A DNA stretch of 64,000 nt from Haloplanus salinus (lineage in GTDB: Archaea > Halobacteriota > Halobacteria > Halobacteriales > Haloferacaceae), in the NCBI RefSeq assembly GCF_003336245.1, contig NZ_QPHM01000001.1:186001-250000 (forward strand). Direction: 5' to 3'. Shown here piece after piece: positions 1 through 8,687 of this stretch (position 1 is the stretch's first letter; every line of letters starts with the position of its first letter). Under the pieces are notes generated by a model. That model searched no databases. It was not told the origin of the DNA and saw only the letters and a list, made by a program, of their open reading frames with translations. The position numbers were made by a program, and so were the translations under genes.

Positions 1-73
1 GGTTCTCGGGCTGAGCTGTACCGCCGTCGGCTACAAGTTCGGACGGGCCGCCGACTCGCTCTCCGGCGGCTGA
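1..73 (+). CDS. C-terminal end of an unidentified protein (partial)
   Basis: An open frame starting at base 2 runs to a TGA at 71-73 and ends in residues CTAVGYKFGRAADSLSGG. The short hydrophobic, glycine-rich tail would suit the end of a membrane protein, but only 23 residues are visible. It converges on the toxin-like gene, whose stop lies 29 bases away, so it could be an unrelated neighbour or an oppositely oriented partner. No family can be assigned. Confidence 0.35.
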   Translation, partial: VLGLSCTAVGYKFGRAADSLSGG

Positions 74-101
74 GTCGTCGTCACGACGGGGAACCCCCCG
101 G

Positions 102-3100
102 CTACGGGGGAAGCGGTCGCGGATCCCGCAGCCACGCCGTTCCGTTCCACCGATACACGTCGGGGCCGGTCCGTGGGTAGCCGGTCAGCACGGCGTTGGT
201 GTTCGTGCTGACGATGATTCGGGTCGAGTCGACGCCGAAGCGATTGGTCGGATACGACCGCGGTCCCGACGACCGGCCGTCGATGGCGGCCGTCAACACG
301 AGTTCGAGCACCTGCGAGTCGGTCATCCGGTTCGGGAGCGGCTGTGCCGGGCGGAACCGGCCGGCTGGAACCGTGCGTCCGGTGGGATAGAACGGCGTCA
401 CGTCGTCCGGCGTCAGCTGCCCCGTGACGTGACGGCCGCGCAACTGTTGCCACCGGACTCGCGTGATGAAGACGACCTTGTCGGTGGCTCGGGGTCCGGG
501 TCGGGATTGGAACTTCGCCGCCCGAATCTCCTCGACTCGCACCTGCTCCGGGATCGACCGCATAATCTCGACGAACTCGGTGGGGCCACCGAGACGTTGC
601 ACCTGGTTCCGTCCGAAGCCGGCGGCCCTGATGATAGCCTCGTTGAGCCGTGGCGAGACCGACGGGCCGACCACCCCCAGTTCCGCGAGGAGTCTGATCG
701 TTCCCTCGCTGTAGCCGGTTTTGTCGGCGTATCTGGCCGCGAACGTCGAGATTTCGTCGGTCACTTTGAGCGCGTCGCCGACGGCGGGGACGAGCCCCGC
801 GGCGGAGGCCGCGGCGGCGGCCGGCCGTCCGCGTGCGACGTTGCCGGCGAGGTCCCGGACGTCGCCGATGACGCCGACGTACGGGGCGCTCGCGACGAGT
901 AACTGACCGAAGATGTAGTACGGCGACTGCCGCGGGGGGTCGCTGAGTACGTCCGCTGGGTCGGCGAGATCACCGATTACGGCGCCTTTGACGATGGATT
1001 TCGCCCGCTCTTGATCCGTGAGCCGGAGCACACGGCGCGGATCGGTCGGGTTGTAGTCACCGAGGTCGGCGAGCGCGTCGCCGTCCGTGTCGACTGCGAG
1101 CGGATTACTCCGAACCTGCCGCTCGTCGAAATCCGTCATGCCGTCCCCGTCGCTATCCGGTCGTGTCGGGAGGCTTTGGGAGACGTAGTACGCCTGGTTA
1201 CCCCGATCCAGGAACCGATTGACGCGGATTTCGGCGCCGTCTTCGAGGCCATCGCCGTCGGTGTCCGGGTCGTTCGGGTCCGTCGTGATCGTCCGGCCGT
1301 TGCCCAACGGGACCCCCTGCCGTTCGAGGCTGTCCGGCAGCTGGTCGCCGTCCGTATCCGTCGGGTTCTGTACGAAGATACTCGTCCCGATGTCGTCGAC
1401 GGTCAGCGTGGTCTCGCCCCGGGCGGTGAAGTCGCACTTGTCGTCGGTGTACGGTCGGTACACTTCGTCGGGTCGAACCTCGAACTGGAGGCTGACGTTC
1501 CCGTCGACGGTGGCCGAGGCGACGACGCTGCCGCTCGGCGGCCCGGTCGACTCCGGCACGTCCGTCCCCGATTCGAGCGTGTAGCCGACGGGGGTCCCGT
1601 CGACCAGAATCGAGAACGACGTGTCGTGAACCGCGTTCGGGAGGTTGCTCGGAGCGATGTCTCGCGTCCAGTTGAATCGGACCTGGAAGCTCCCGTCGTA
1701 CTCGCCGAGGTCCCTGGTCGCGGTGGTCCTGAAGCAGCCGAACGCCCCGACGTTCAGCCGTTGGTTGCCGGCGGAGATACCGCCGTTCTCGTCGATGGGA
1801 TCGAAACCGCCACCGAACCCGCCGCCACCGCCTGGATTGGGGTCCTTGTTCCGTCCTCGCACGTCCCAGTCGGCGACGTTCCGGTCCGAGAACGAGTCGA
1901 TGTACAGGGGGATGCGCCACCTGTCGTTGGACGCCGGTCGCGGTGGGTTCGACGAGACCTGGCGCTGCCAGGTCTGCCCGTTCATCACCGTGAACGTCGA
2001 GAAGTTCGACACCGTCGCCGTCACGGTGTTGCTGGCCGTCGAAACGGTCGAATTGACCGGAACGAACGTCTGAATCGACTCGTCGAACCGATAGACGGCG
2101 AGATCCGACTCGGCCCCGGTGACGGCCCCGTCCTGGTACGCGAACGAGAGGGTCGCCCGCTCGAACCGTCGCTCGCTCTCGATCCGAACGACCGGGGTCG
2201 CCGTAGCGTTGCTACTCGCGACGGGGTCGAGCAGACGCCGGTCGTTGCGGACGATTTCGGTTCCCGCGGCCACGTCGCCCGTTCCCGTCGTGGCGACCGA
2301 CACGTCGAGCGTCGCGTTCGTGGTCGTCGTGGTGTAGCGCTCGTCGCCGTCCGGCGTACCGTCCCCGTCCGTATCCGCGACGGTCGGATCGACGCCGATT
2401 CGTCGCTCCGCACCGTCACCGAGGCCGTCGTCGTCGGTGTCGTTGGCCACCGGATCCGTGCCCAGTCGACGCTCCTCGTCGTCGGGCACGCCGTCGTCGT
2501 CCGAGTCCGCCAGCCACGCGTAGCTCCCCAGCCGCTGCTCCACCGTGGCGTTCAATCCGTCGCCGTCGATGTCGGCCACCGCGTCACGAGTCCCTCTAGT
2601 GGTCCGACTCAGCGGGTCCGAGAGACCTTTCAGGAGTTCGTATCGGTCCGAAAGCCCGTCGGCGTCGCTGTCCGGTAGCTGCGGGTCGGTCCCGAACTGG
2701 AGCTCCCTCGAAATCCGGAGGTCGTCACCGTCGAAGTCCTCCCGACCGTCGACCACGCCGTCGTCCGACTCGTCCGCCGCTGTGAGGTTCGCGTCGCTGT
2801 CCGGATCGAGCGGGTCCATCCCGACCACGAGCTCCTGACTGTCGTTGAGCAGGTCGTCGTCGGTGTCGGGGTCACTCACGTTCGTGCCGAGTCGACGTTC
2901 GCGGGAATCGGTGAGGCCATCGCCGTCGGTATCGGTCCCGTTCGGTGTCGGTGTGGGCGTCGACGTTGGCGTCGACGTCGGTGTCGAGGTTGGCGTTGGC
3001 GTTGGTGTCGGTGTCGGTGTGGGCGTCGACGTTGGCGTCGACGTCGGCGTCGAGGTTGGCGTTGGCGTTGGCGCCGGTGTCGGCGTCGAGGTTGGCGTTG

Positions 3101-3707
3101 GCGCCGGTGTCGACCGGACGAGACCAGCCCCACCGCCGGGTTTTCCGGGTCTCGATCCGGCCTCCACGGGCACCGCCGAGACGGGTATCCGCGTCGGGAG
3201 CGGGTCTCCTCGATTGAGCGCGTCGGCTCGGACTATCGTTCCGAGAGTCATCGTCTGTCCGGGGGCGAGCGTTACGGAGTCGGCGGTCAGGAAACTCGTA
3301 ACCCGTCCGTCAGTTGTAGCCAGATATCTGACTGGCGGCTCGGAGGTACCGACGGACACGCCCACCGGTCGTGGCCCCCGATTCGTGATCCGGACCGCCC
3401 GCCGCGAAACACTCACTCCCGGTGGCTGGTCGGACGGCGTCGCCGCCGACTCGTCGAAGGCCAGTTCGAGTTCACCGTCGGCATCGGCGTCGGCGGCGGC
3501 CGCCGCGCCACTCGACCCCGGCCGGGAGAACGCGAGCGACGACGCCATCGCCCCGCTACGCTCGAGTTCGGCGTACTCGCCGCTGACTCCCGTATCGGTG
3601 CCAAGGAGCGTCGCAAAGCCGGTACTCGGAACGACCGGGACGACGGTGGCGGTCACGAGCATCGTCGCAATCACCACCACGACGGCCATCCGGCGGGACC
3701 GGGTCAT
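102..3707 (-). CDS. Secreted thrombospondin type 3 repeat protein with toxin-like C-terminus
   Basis: This 1201-residue protein starts with a basic stretch and hydrophobic signal segment (MTRSRRMAVVVVIATML), so it is probably exported. About residues 205-256 are a Thr-Pro-rich linker. Residues 258-460 and about 790-880 carry many calcium-binding thrombospondin type 3 repeats of the DTDGDGL kind. Between them lies a beta-rich region including a glycine-rich stretch. The last 300 residues differ: an alanine-rich segment with VPAVGDALKV resembles pre-toxin regions, and the final 130 residues contain GRHVTG, FYPTGRTV, MTDSQVLELV and VLTGYP. I infer a BECR-type (EndoU/colicin-like) RNase toxin fold from this pattern; that is not proven. 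The gene follows the FG-GAP gene by 90 bp on the same strand. No same-strand immunity gene is visible before the window edge. Confidence 0.75.
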   Translation of the reverse strand: MTRSRRMAVVVVIATMLVTATVVPVVPSTGFATLLGTDTGVSGEYAELERSGAMASSLAFSRPGSSGAAAAADADADGELELAFDESAATPSDQPPGVSVSRRAVRITNRGPRPVGVSVGTSEPPVRYLATTDGRVTSFLTADSVTLAPGQTMTLGTIVRADALNRGDPLPTRIPVSAVPVEAGSRPGKPGGGAGLVRSTPAPTPTSTPTPAPTPTPTSTPTSTPTSTPTPTPTPTPTPTSTPTSTPTSTPTPTPNGTDTDGDGLTDSRERRLGTNVSDPDTDDDLLNDSQELVVGMDPLDPDSDANLTAADESDDGVVDGREDFDGDDLRISRELQFGTDPQLPDSDADGLSDRYELLKGLSDPLSRTTRGTRDAVADIDGDGLNATVEQRLGSYAWLADSDDDGVPDDEERRLGTDPVANDTDDDGLGDGAERRIGVDPTVADTDGDGTPDGDERYTTTTTNATLDVSVATTGTGDVAAGTEIVRNDRRLLDPVASSNATATPVVRIESERRFERATLSFAYQDGAVTGAESDLAVYRFDESIQTFVPVNSTVSTASNTVTATVSNFSTFTVMNGQTWQRQVSSNPPRPASNDRWRIPLYIDSFSDRNVADWDVRGRNKDPNPGGGGGFGGGFDPIDENGGISAGNQRLNVGAFGCFRTTATRDLGEYDGSFQVRFNWTRDIAPSNLPNAVHDTSFSILVDGTPVGYTLESGTDVPESTGPPSGSVVASATVDGNVSLQFEVRPDEVYRPYTDDKCDFTARGETTLTVDDIGTSIFVQNPTDTDGDQLPDSLERQGVPLGNGRTITTDPNDPDTDGDGLEDGAEIRVNRFLDRGNQAYYVSQSLPTRPDSDGDGMTDFDERQVRSNPLAVDTDGDALADLGDYNPTDPRRVLRLTDQERAKSIVKGAVIGDLADPADVLSDPPRQSPYYIFGQLLVASAPYVGVIGDVRDLAGNVARGRPAAAAASAAGLVPAVGDALKVTDEISTFAARYADKTGYSEGTIRLLAELGVVGPSVSPRLNEAIIRAAGFGRNQVQRLGGPTEFVEIMRSIPEQVRVEEIRAAKFQSRPGPRATDKVVFITRVRWQQLRGRHVTGQLTPDDVTPFYPTGRTVPAGRFRPAQPLPNRMTDSQVLELVLTAAIDGRSSGPRSYPTNRFGVDSTRIIVSTNTNAVLTGYPRTGPDVYRWNGTAWLRDPRPLPP
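2944..3117 (-). repeat. Thr-Pro linker-encoding low-complexity repeat
   Basis: The plus strand here is a run of GTTGGCGTC, GTCGGTGTC and GTGGGCGTC units. On the coding (minus) strand it gives about 58 residues of alternating Thr-Pro with occasional Ser and Ala. Such linkers are common O-glycosylated stalks in surface proteins. Repeat number may vary between strains. Confidence 0.85.
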
Positions 3708-3797
3708 CCGTCTCGCACCCCCCGAACCGTCGCGGACGCGTGCCGGATGAACGGCCTCGTGGCGGTGCCCGAGACACCGTCGCGACCGTCGGCCGAT

Positions 3798-5945
3798 TCA
3801 CGCATCGACATCACCACCGTCGAACACGTACGCGGCGCCCGTGTTCGGCCCGGCCTCGTCGTCACCGTCGGCGGTGACGAGCGTCGCGTCCGTCCCGGCC
3901 GCGACCGAGACGCCGAACCGGTCCCCGGAGGCGACGCTTGCTGGCGTCAACCGCGCCCGAGCGGTCCACTCGCCGCCGTTGCGGTCGAAGACGTGCGCGA
4001 CGTCGGCTCCGTAGGCACCGACGACGGCCGAATCGTCGTCGACGTCGGCCGCCCAGCCGAAGAACGATCCGGGTGACAGTGTCGGTGGATCGAGTCGAAC
4101 TGGCGATCCGTAGCCGTCGCCGGAGCGGGTGAACGCGTACGCGGCGCCGGTGTCGCGGCTGCCCGCTGCGAACGCACCGACGACGACCGTGTCACCGTCG
4201 ATAGCGACCGACGAGCCGAAGAAGGCACCCTCGCTCGAGGTGGGAGACACGAGCTTCGCCGTCTGTGACCATCCACCGGCGACCCGGTCGAACACGTACG
4301 CTGCACCCGCGTTCGTGCCGCGTTCGTCGTCGCCGTACGCACCAACGACGAGCGTCTCGCCGTCGAGGGCGACGCGGGACCCGAAGTACTTCTCGGCCCG
4401 TCCGTCGGAGGGTGTGAGAACGGCACGCTCGGACCAGGTCCCGTCGGTTCGGGCGAACACGTAGACGGCACCCGCTGCGGAGCCGTCCGTCGAGTCGCCG
4501 TCGGCGCCGACGACGGCGCGACCGTCGCCGACCGCCACGTCCTGTCCGAAGGAGTCCCCCGCAGCGAGCGCCGGTGGCGCGAGCTTCGCCGCCTGCGTCC
4601 ACTTCCCACCATCCCGTTCGAACGCGTACGCCGCGCCCGCGTCCGTGCCGTGTTCGTCGTCACCTGTTGCCCCGCAGACGAGTGTCTCGCCGGTGAGATC
4701 GATGGCCTCGCCGAAGAGCTGCCCCGACCCGGCATCGGCGGGCACGAGTCGACCCGTCCGTTGCCAGCTGTCGGTTTCGCGGTCGAAGACGTACACCGCA
4801 CCGGAGTTCGATCCGTGGAGGTCGAGACCGTCGGCCGAGAGGGCGAGCGTCCCACCGTCGAGCGCCGCGTCCGCACCGAGATACGCGCCCTCGGTCGGAT
4901 CGGCGGCGGAGAGTTTCGCCGTCCGCACCGGGGCATCGGCGTCGACCGCGTTGTGGCGGCACTGCTCGGTTCGGAGTCCGATGTCGAAGGTCACCGAATC
5001 GGACTGAATCTCGTTCGCGTGGTCGACGGGGAGCCACCACGCGAGGACGACGCCGTGTGTCTCGCCGGCCGCGAAACAGTTCGGCCCCCGTCCACCACCT
5101 TGCTCCGCGGGGACGTTCCCCGGCAGGAGCAGGCCGTGTCGCGACCGTTCGACGTTACCGAACGCAGCGTCGTGGTCGAGCACACGCAACGTCTCCCGGA
5201 GCGTGCCGGTGAAAACTGGCGACTCTCCCCTGTTCTGGTAGGTGTTGCCGTCGTCGATCCAGATCGCAGTCTCGACTGCATCGAGGAGTTCGACGACGTC
5301 GGCGTCCTCGTCCGGATCGTCGGCTTCGGATTCGCTCGTCCCGTTCTCCGATGCGTCGGCCAGTCGTCCGACCGCCCAGACGAATCCGGGGTTGTTACAG
5401 AGCGCAAACGAGACGGTCACGTAGCCGAAATCGCCGGGTTTGACGTCCGAAAGGCGGATGCTCGGGCGTTCGATGTCGGAAACGAGGAGGTCGCTCTCAC
5501 ACGGGGAGTCCAGCCTCGCGGCGGTGGCCGCGTCGAACCCATCGGGTGCGGCGTCCCGTGTGTCGTCACCTGGATCCGGCGACTCGCCGGTCGTGTTGTT
5601 CAGGAATCGCTCGGCGTCGCTCGCGTTTCGCAGGGCGATGAGCGGGGAACCGTTGATCGGCGCTTGCGTCGGAAGCCCGACCGACGGCTCGCCGAGAGTC
5701 CGGTTCGTCGGCCGAGAGACGTTTCCGGCCAGCCCCGCGGCCTCGTCGGGCGACCAGTTCGAGTAGCGTTCCTCGAAGCCGACCCGCATATCGAGTTGGC
5801 CGGCGACCAGCCGGTCGTTCTGGAACGTCTCCCGGTCGGAGAAGTACGCCGACGTCGTCAACCCCAAACCGGTCGACGCCGCACCGACCGCACCGGTGGC
5901 GGCGAGAAGTTTCCGCCGGGAGAGGGTCAGCCGGTCGTCAGTCAT
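3798..5945 (-). CDS. SipW-type exported protein with seven FG-GAP propeller repeats
   Basis: The 715-residue product begins with a twin-arginine-like signal (LSRRKLLAATGAVGAAS) followed by AYFSDRETF. This arrangement is typical of haloarchaeal SipW/TasA-like exported proteins. Residues up to about 330 form the TasA-like part. The remaining about 350 residues are seven repeats of about 50 residues, each with a Phe-Gly followed by strands and AGAAYVF-type motifs, consistent with a seven-bladed beta-propeller of the FG-GAP/integrin-alpha kind. I chose the ATG at 5945 because it precedes MTDDRLTLSRRK directly; an in-frame start five codons upstream exists. The protein is probably extracellular and may act in adhesion or complex formation. 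It precedes the toxin-like gene by 90 bp and the two may be cotranscribed. Confidence 0.8.
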   Translation of the reverse strand: MTDDRLTLSRRKLLAATGAVGAASTGLGLTTSAYFSDRETFQNDRLVAGQLDMRVGFEERYSNWSPDEAAGLAGNVSRPTNRTLGEPSVGLPTQAPINGSPLIALRNASDAERFLNNTTGESPDPGDDTRDAAPDGFDAATAARLDSPCESDLLVSDIERPSIRLSDVKPGDFGYVTVSFALCNNPGFVWAVGRLADASENGTSESEADDPDEDADVVELLDAVETAIWIDDGNTYQNRGESPVFTGTLRETLRVLDHDAAFGNVERSRHGLLLPGNVPAEQGGGRGPNCFAAGETHGVVLAWWLPVDHANEIQSDSVTFDIGLRTEQCRHNAVDADAPVRTAKLSAADPTEGAYLGADAALDGGTLALSADGLDLHGSNSGAVYVFDRETDSWQRTGRLVPADAGSGQLFGEAIDLTGETLVCGATGDDEHGTDAGAAYAFERDGGKWTQAAKLAPPALAAGDSFGQDVAVGDGRAVVGADGDSTDGSAAGAVYVFARTDGTWSERAVLTPSDGRAEKYFGSRVALDGETLVVGAYGDDERGTNAGAAYVFDRVAGGWSQTAKLVSPTSSEGAFFGSSVAIDGDTVVVGAFAAGSRDTGAAYAFTRSGDGYGSPVRLDPPTLSPGSFFGWAADVDDDSAVVGAYGADVAHVFDRNGGEWTARARLTPASVASGDRFGVSVAAGTDATLVTADGDDEAGPNTGAAYVFDGGDVDA

Positions 5946-6279
5946 TGCCACTCGTCGCACGTTCGTGTCTGTTCGGCGTCACATCGTGGGGGAGGACCAG
6001 CAATTCTTAGTTAATTATCAATTAAGCGGCCGAAGCCCGCAACACTCTCACGAGGCCGACGACTCCGCCCCCACGAACGTTCCCACAAATAAACGCGAAT
6101 AAACTGGTGGACGTTGCACAAACGCTACGTTAAACTATCCACGCGCCGTAAGTTTGGATGCCCGCTGACGAATCGGATCGTCTCTCCCCCTCCTCCCTAT
6201 GTGGACTCCCGCAGCCGTCTGCCGGTGGTTCGCAGGCCCCGCCCGGTGCATCACCGGTCCCGGCCAACCGGGGATCGTC
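5946..6279. other. Intergenic region with AT-rich palindrome
   Basis: I see no convincing gene. The segment lies between the start of the FG-GAP gene and the stop of ychF. It holds a strikingly AT-rich patch for this genome: the 15-bp inverted repeat TTAATTATCAATTAA at 6011-6025 and a second AT-rich patch near 6087-6105 (AAATAAACGCGAATAAAC). These are probably promoter or operator elements for the minus-strand gene starting at 5945. Confidence 0.5.
6011..6025. promoter_or_regulatory. AT-rich 15-bp palindrome upstream of the FG-GAP gene
   Basis: TTAATT and AATTAA form perfect 6-bp arms around a 3-base centre. The site is about 66-80 bp upstream of the start codon at 5945. It could be a TATA-containing promoter or a repressor operator. 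The role is inferred from position and composition only. Confidence 0.4.
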
Positions 6280-7461
6280 TCACGTCGCCGTACTCACGAT
6301 TTTGATCACGTCGCCCGCCGACAGTTCGTGGTCCTCACCGATCCGACGGTCCGACCGCGCGTCGACGGCGTGGAGGTACCCCTCGCCGATGTCGGTGTGG
6401 ATGGCGTAGGCGAGGTCCGGCGGCGTCGACCCGCGGGGGAGGAGGACGGCGTCGGGGAGGACGGTTCCGGTGCCGTCGGTCCACTTCGTCTCGTTCTGGA
6501 CGGGGAAGACGGTGATCCGATCCAGCAGGTCGTAGACGGCGTGGTCGATGGCGGCCTGGACGCCGGTGCCGCCGTGTTCGGTCATGACCTCGCGGATGCG
6601 GTTCAGCCCCTCGCGCTGGGCGTCGGTCACGTCGCCCGTAATCTCGAAGTCGGGGTCGCCGGGGTCGTAGTCGACGACGCCCGCCTCCGCCGCGGTCCGT
6701 AAGGCGAGTTCGCCGTCCGCCGTCGCGGGGACGACGAGGTTGTCCGTCTCGCGCAAGCGGTCGAGGTTCCCCGGCGGCGCCACGTCGGCCTTGTTGGCGA
6801 CGACCACGAGCGGTTTCGTTCGCGCCCGAATCTCCTCGGCCAGGCCGGCGCGGTCCGCGTCGGTCCACTGGATGGGGTCCTCGGGGTAGTTCAGGTCCCG
6901 GAGGCTGGCGGCCACGTCCGCCACCGTCGCCCCGAACCCGGTGAGCAGGTCCGTCAGCGCCTCGTCGATGTCGAAGTCGGGCGAGCGGGACTTGCGTTCC
7001 ACACCCTCCCAGTTGCGGGAGACGATCCCCGCGAGCCACTGGTCCATCTCGCGTTCGACGAAGTCCACCTCCTCGACGGGATCGTACGTGCCGACTTCGA
7101 CCGGTTCGCCCTCGGCGTTGGTCCCGCCCGAGGCGTCGACGACGTTCAGGATGGCGTCGGCGTTCGTGAGTTCGTCGAGGAACTGGTTGCCGAGTCCCTT
7201 CCCTTCGTGGGCGCCCGGCACCAGCCCCGCCACGTCGAGCAGTTCGACGGGGACGTACCGCTTCCCGTCGTGACAGCGCTCGTTGCCACAGCGCGAGTCG
7301 AGCGCGAGGCAGGGACAGTCCGTGCGGGCGTGGGTGACGCCGCGGTTGGCGTCGATGGTCGTGAAGGGGTAGTTCGCCACGTCGACGTCGGCGCGTGTCG
7401 CGGCCTTGAAGAGCGTAGACTTGCCCGCGTTGGGCTTGCCCGCGAGCGCGAGAGAGAGCAT
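6280..7461 (-). CDS. ychF: Redox-regulated/ribosome-associated GTPase-like ATPase YchF (Obg family)
   Basis: The 393-residue protein has the canonical P-loop GKPNAGKST at residues 8-16, a G3-like DVAGLVPGAHEGKG and a G4-like VVANKADV motif. A C-terminal TGS-like region ends in LSAGDVIKIVS. These are hallmarks of the universal YchF/Obg family, in which the G4 motif NKxE/D often favours ATP. The haloarchaeal insertion with CPC...CGNERC near residues 50-62 is present. YchF binds ribosomes in bacteria and eukaryotes. Start at the ATG giving MLSLALAGKPN. It is encoded alone, downstream of the bactofilin-like gene on the same strand. Confidence 0.95.
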   Translation of the reverse strand: MLSLALAGKPNAGKSTLFKAATRADVDVANYPFTTIDANRGVTHARTDCPCLALDSRCGNERCHDGKRYVPVELLDVAGLVPGAHEGKGLGNQFLDELTNADAILNVVDASGGTNAEGEPVEVGTYDPVEEVDFVEREMDQWLAGIVSRNWEGVERKSRSPDFDIDEALTDLLTGFGATVADVAASLRDLNYPEDPIQWTDADRAGLAEEIRARTKPLVVVANKADVAPPGNLDRLRETDNLVVPATADGELALRTAAEAGVVDYDPGDPDFEITGDVTDAQREGLNRIREVMTEHGGTGVQAAIDHAVYDLLDRITVFPVQNETKWTDGTGTVLPDAVLLPRGSTPPDLAYAIHTDIGEGYLHAVDARSDRRIGEDHELSAGDVIKIVSTAT

Positions 7462-7502
7462 GGTTGGGAGTGGTCGGTCGCGGGGAACTTAGTTTCGGTC
7501 GC

Positions 7503-8360
7503 TCACTCGATTTCCCGTTTCGCCTCCGGCCGGACGATCCGCATCTCGCCGCGCGACCGGATCGACCCGTCGACCACCGCGTCCTCGTGGAGTTCGAGGT
7601 CGTTACAGGAGACGTCGCCGAGGACGCGCACGTCTTCGGCCACCTCGACGGTGCCGCCGCGGGTGGTCACGTCCCCGTGGATGCGGGTGCCGGAGCCGAC
7701 GACGACGTCGCCACGGGCGCGCAGGCTCCCGAAGACGTTGTTGTCGGCGCCCATCTCGATGGATTGGGCGCGGAGGTTACCGTGGAGGCGACAGCCGTCG
7801 CCGACGTGGGCCGGCGTGGACACCTGCCACGAGTCGTCGGAGACGTCGCCGCCGCGGGGGATCACCAGCGGGTCGGCCGCGGTTTCCTCCTCGCCGGACA
7901 GCGCCTCCGCGATTTCGTCGGCGGCGTCCGTCTCGCCCACCCGCAGAAGCTGCGAGAGGACGATGAAATAGAAGACGAGCGTCGGGACGGGGTTCCGGAT
8001 GACGATCCAGCCGTTGGCTTCGAACCCCTCCTCGATCTCAACGTCGTCGCCGATGTCGAGGTCGCCCGAGACCATCAGCTGGCCGCCGACGTGGACGCGT
8101 TCGCCGAGGTATGCGTCCTCGCCGACGAGGACGTTCCCGGCGACGTCCGACCACATGTCGAGCCGGCAGTCGCCGTCGGCTTCGATGTCGCCGCCGAAGC
8201 GGACGCGCTCGCCGGCGACGACGTTGCGACCGCGGACGCCGAACTCGACGGTGCTCTGCCCGCCGACGATCACGTCGCCGTCGGTGACGAGGTCGTGCTC
8301 CTCGACGGTCGTCCCGTCGGGGATCTCCAGCGCGTCGAGCGGGTCCCTCCCGAGTGCCAC
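7503..8360 (-). CDS. Bactofilin-like polymer-forming cytoskeletal protein
   Basis: The 285-residue product consists of short repeating beta-strand units with recurrent Gly-Asp-Val turns (for example VIVGGQSTVEF, VVAGERVRFGGD, VLVGEDAYLGERV), as in bactofilin right-handed beta-helices. A hydrophobic segment around residues 127-145 (LVFYFIVLSQLL) interrupts the helix and probably tethers it to the membrane. A second set of beta-helix repeats follows to the C-terminus. Bactofilin homologues polymerise and influence cell shape in bacteria and haloarchaea. An AT-rich promoter-like patch (ATTAAAAC) lies about 25 bp upstream of the start. Confidence 0.85.
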   Translation of the reverse strand: MALGRDPLDALEIPDGTTVEEHDLVTDGDVIVGGQSTVEFGVRGRNVVAGERVRFGGDIEADGDCRLDMWSDVAGNVLVGEDAYLGERVHVGGQLMVSGDLDIGDDVEIEEGFEANGWIVIRNPVPTLVFYFIVLSQLLRVGETDAADEIAEALSGEEETAADPLVIPRGGDVSDDSWQVSTPAHVGDGCRLHGNLRAQSIEMGADNNVFGSLRARGDVVVGSGTRIHGDVTTRGGTVEVAEDVRVLGDVSCNDLELHEDAVVDGSIRSRGEMRIVRPEAKREIE

Positions 8361-8489
8361 GCGGATGTGTTCACGCTTCTCGTATTAAAACGGCCGTCAG
8401 ACGCAGGGCTGACGGGGGCGAGGAGCCACGGTCCTCCGCGGCGCCGACGTGCCGGCAGGGTTTTTTCGGGTCGTCGACTACGGGCGGCC

Positions 8490-8687
8490 GTGACTGTCCT
8501 CTCTTTCGACGAGAACGGCGTCGACGTCGTCTACGAGGGAACCGAGTTCCGACTGGAGAAGGCGTTGATCGAGGAGGCGGTCGGGAAGTCCTACCCCGAC
8601 GTGACCGATCACGAGGTGTTGAAGATGGTCGAGAAGGACCCGTCGCTGGGCGGCGAGCCGCGCCGGATCGGCGATATCGTCCGTTAA
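8490..8687 (+). CDS. DUF5800 family small protein
   Basis: This 65-residue acidic protein starts at GTG 8490 (MTVLSFDENGVDVVYEG) and ends RIGDIVR. It matches what I recall of the haloarchaeal DUF5800 family: an N-terminal FDENGVDVVYEGTEF segment, then EEAVGKSYPDVTDHEVLKMVE. No function is known. An upstream extension of the frame overlaps the bactofilin gene antisense and is not credible. It is divergent from the bactofilin gene, and its stop overlaps the convergent glycosyltransferase stop by 4 bases. Confidence 0.8.
   Translation: MTVLSFDENGVDVVYEGTEFRLEKALIEEAVGKSYPDVTDHEVLKMVEKDPSLGGEPRRIGDIVR

Noticed and set aside
1011-2678. A 555-codon plus-strand frame antisense to the secreted repeat protein
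   Set aside because: It is the mirror of the Asp-Gly-rich coding strand (arginine- and valine-rich product) and has no family features; the minus-strand gene is clearly real.
2944-3117. Repeat array considered as CRISPR
   Set aside because: Units are 6-9 bp in-frame Thr-Pro codons with no unique spacers; the arrays at 41282 and 63295 are likewise in-frame protein repeats without spacers.
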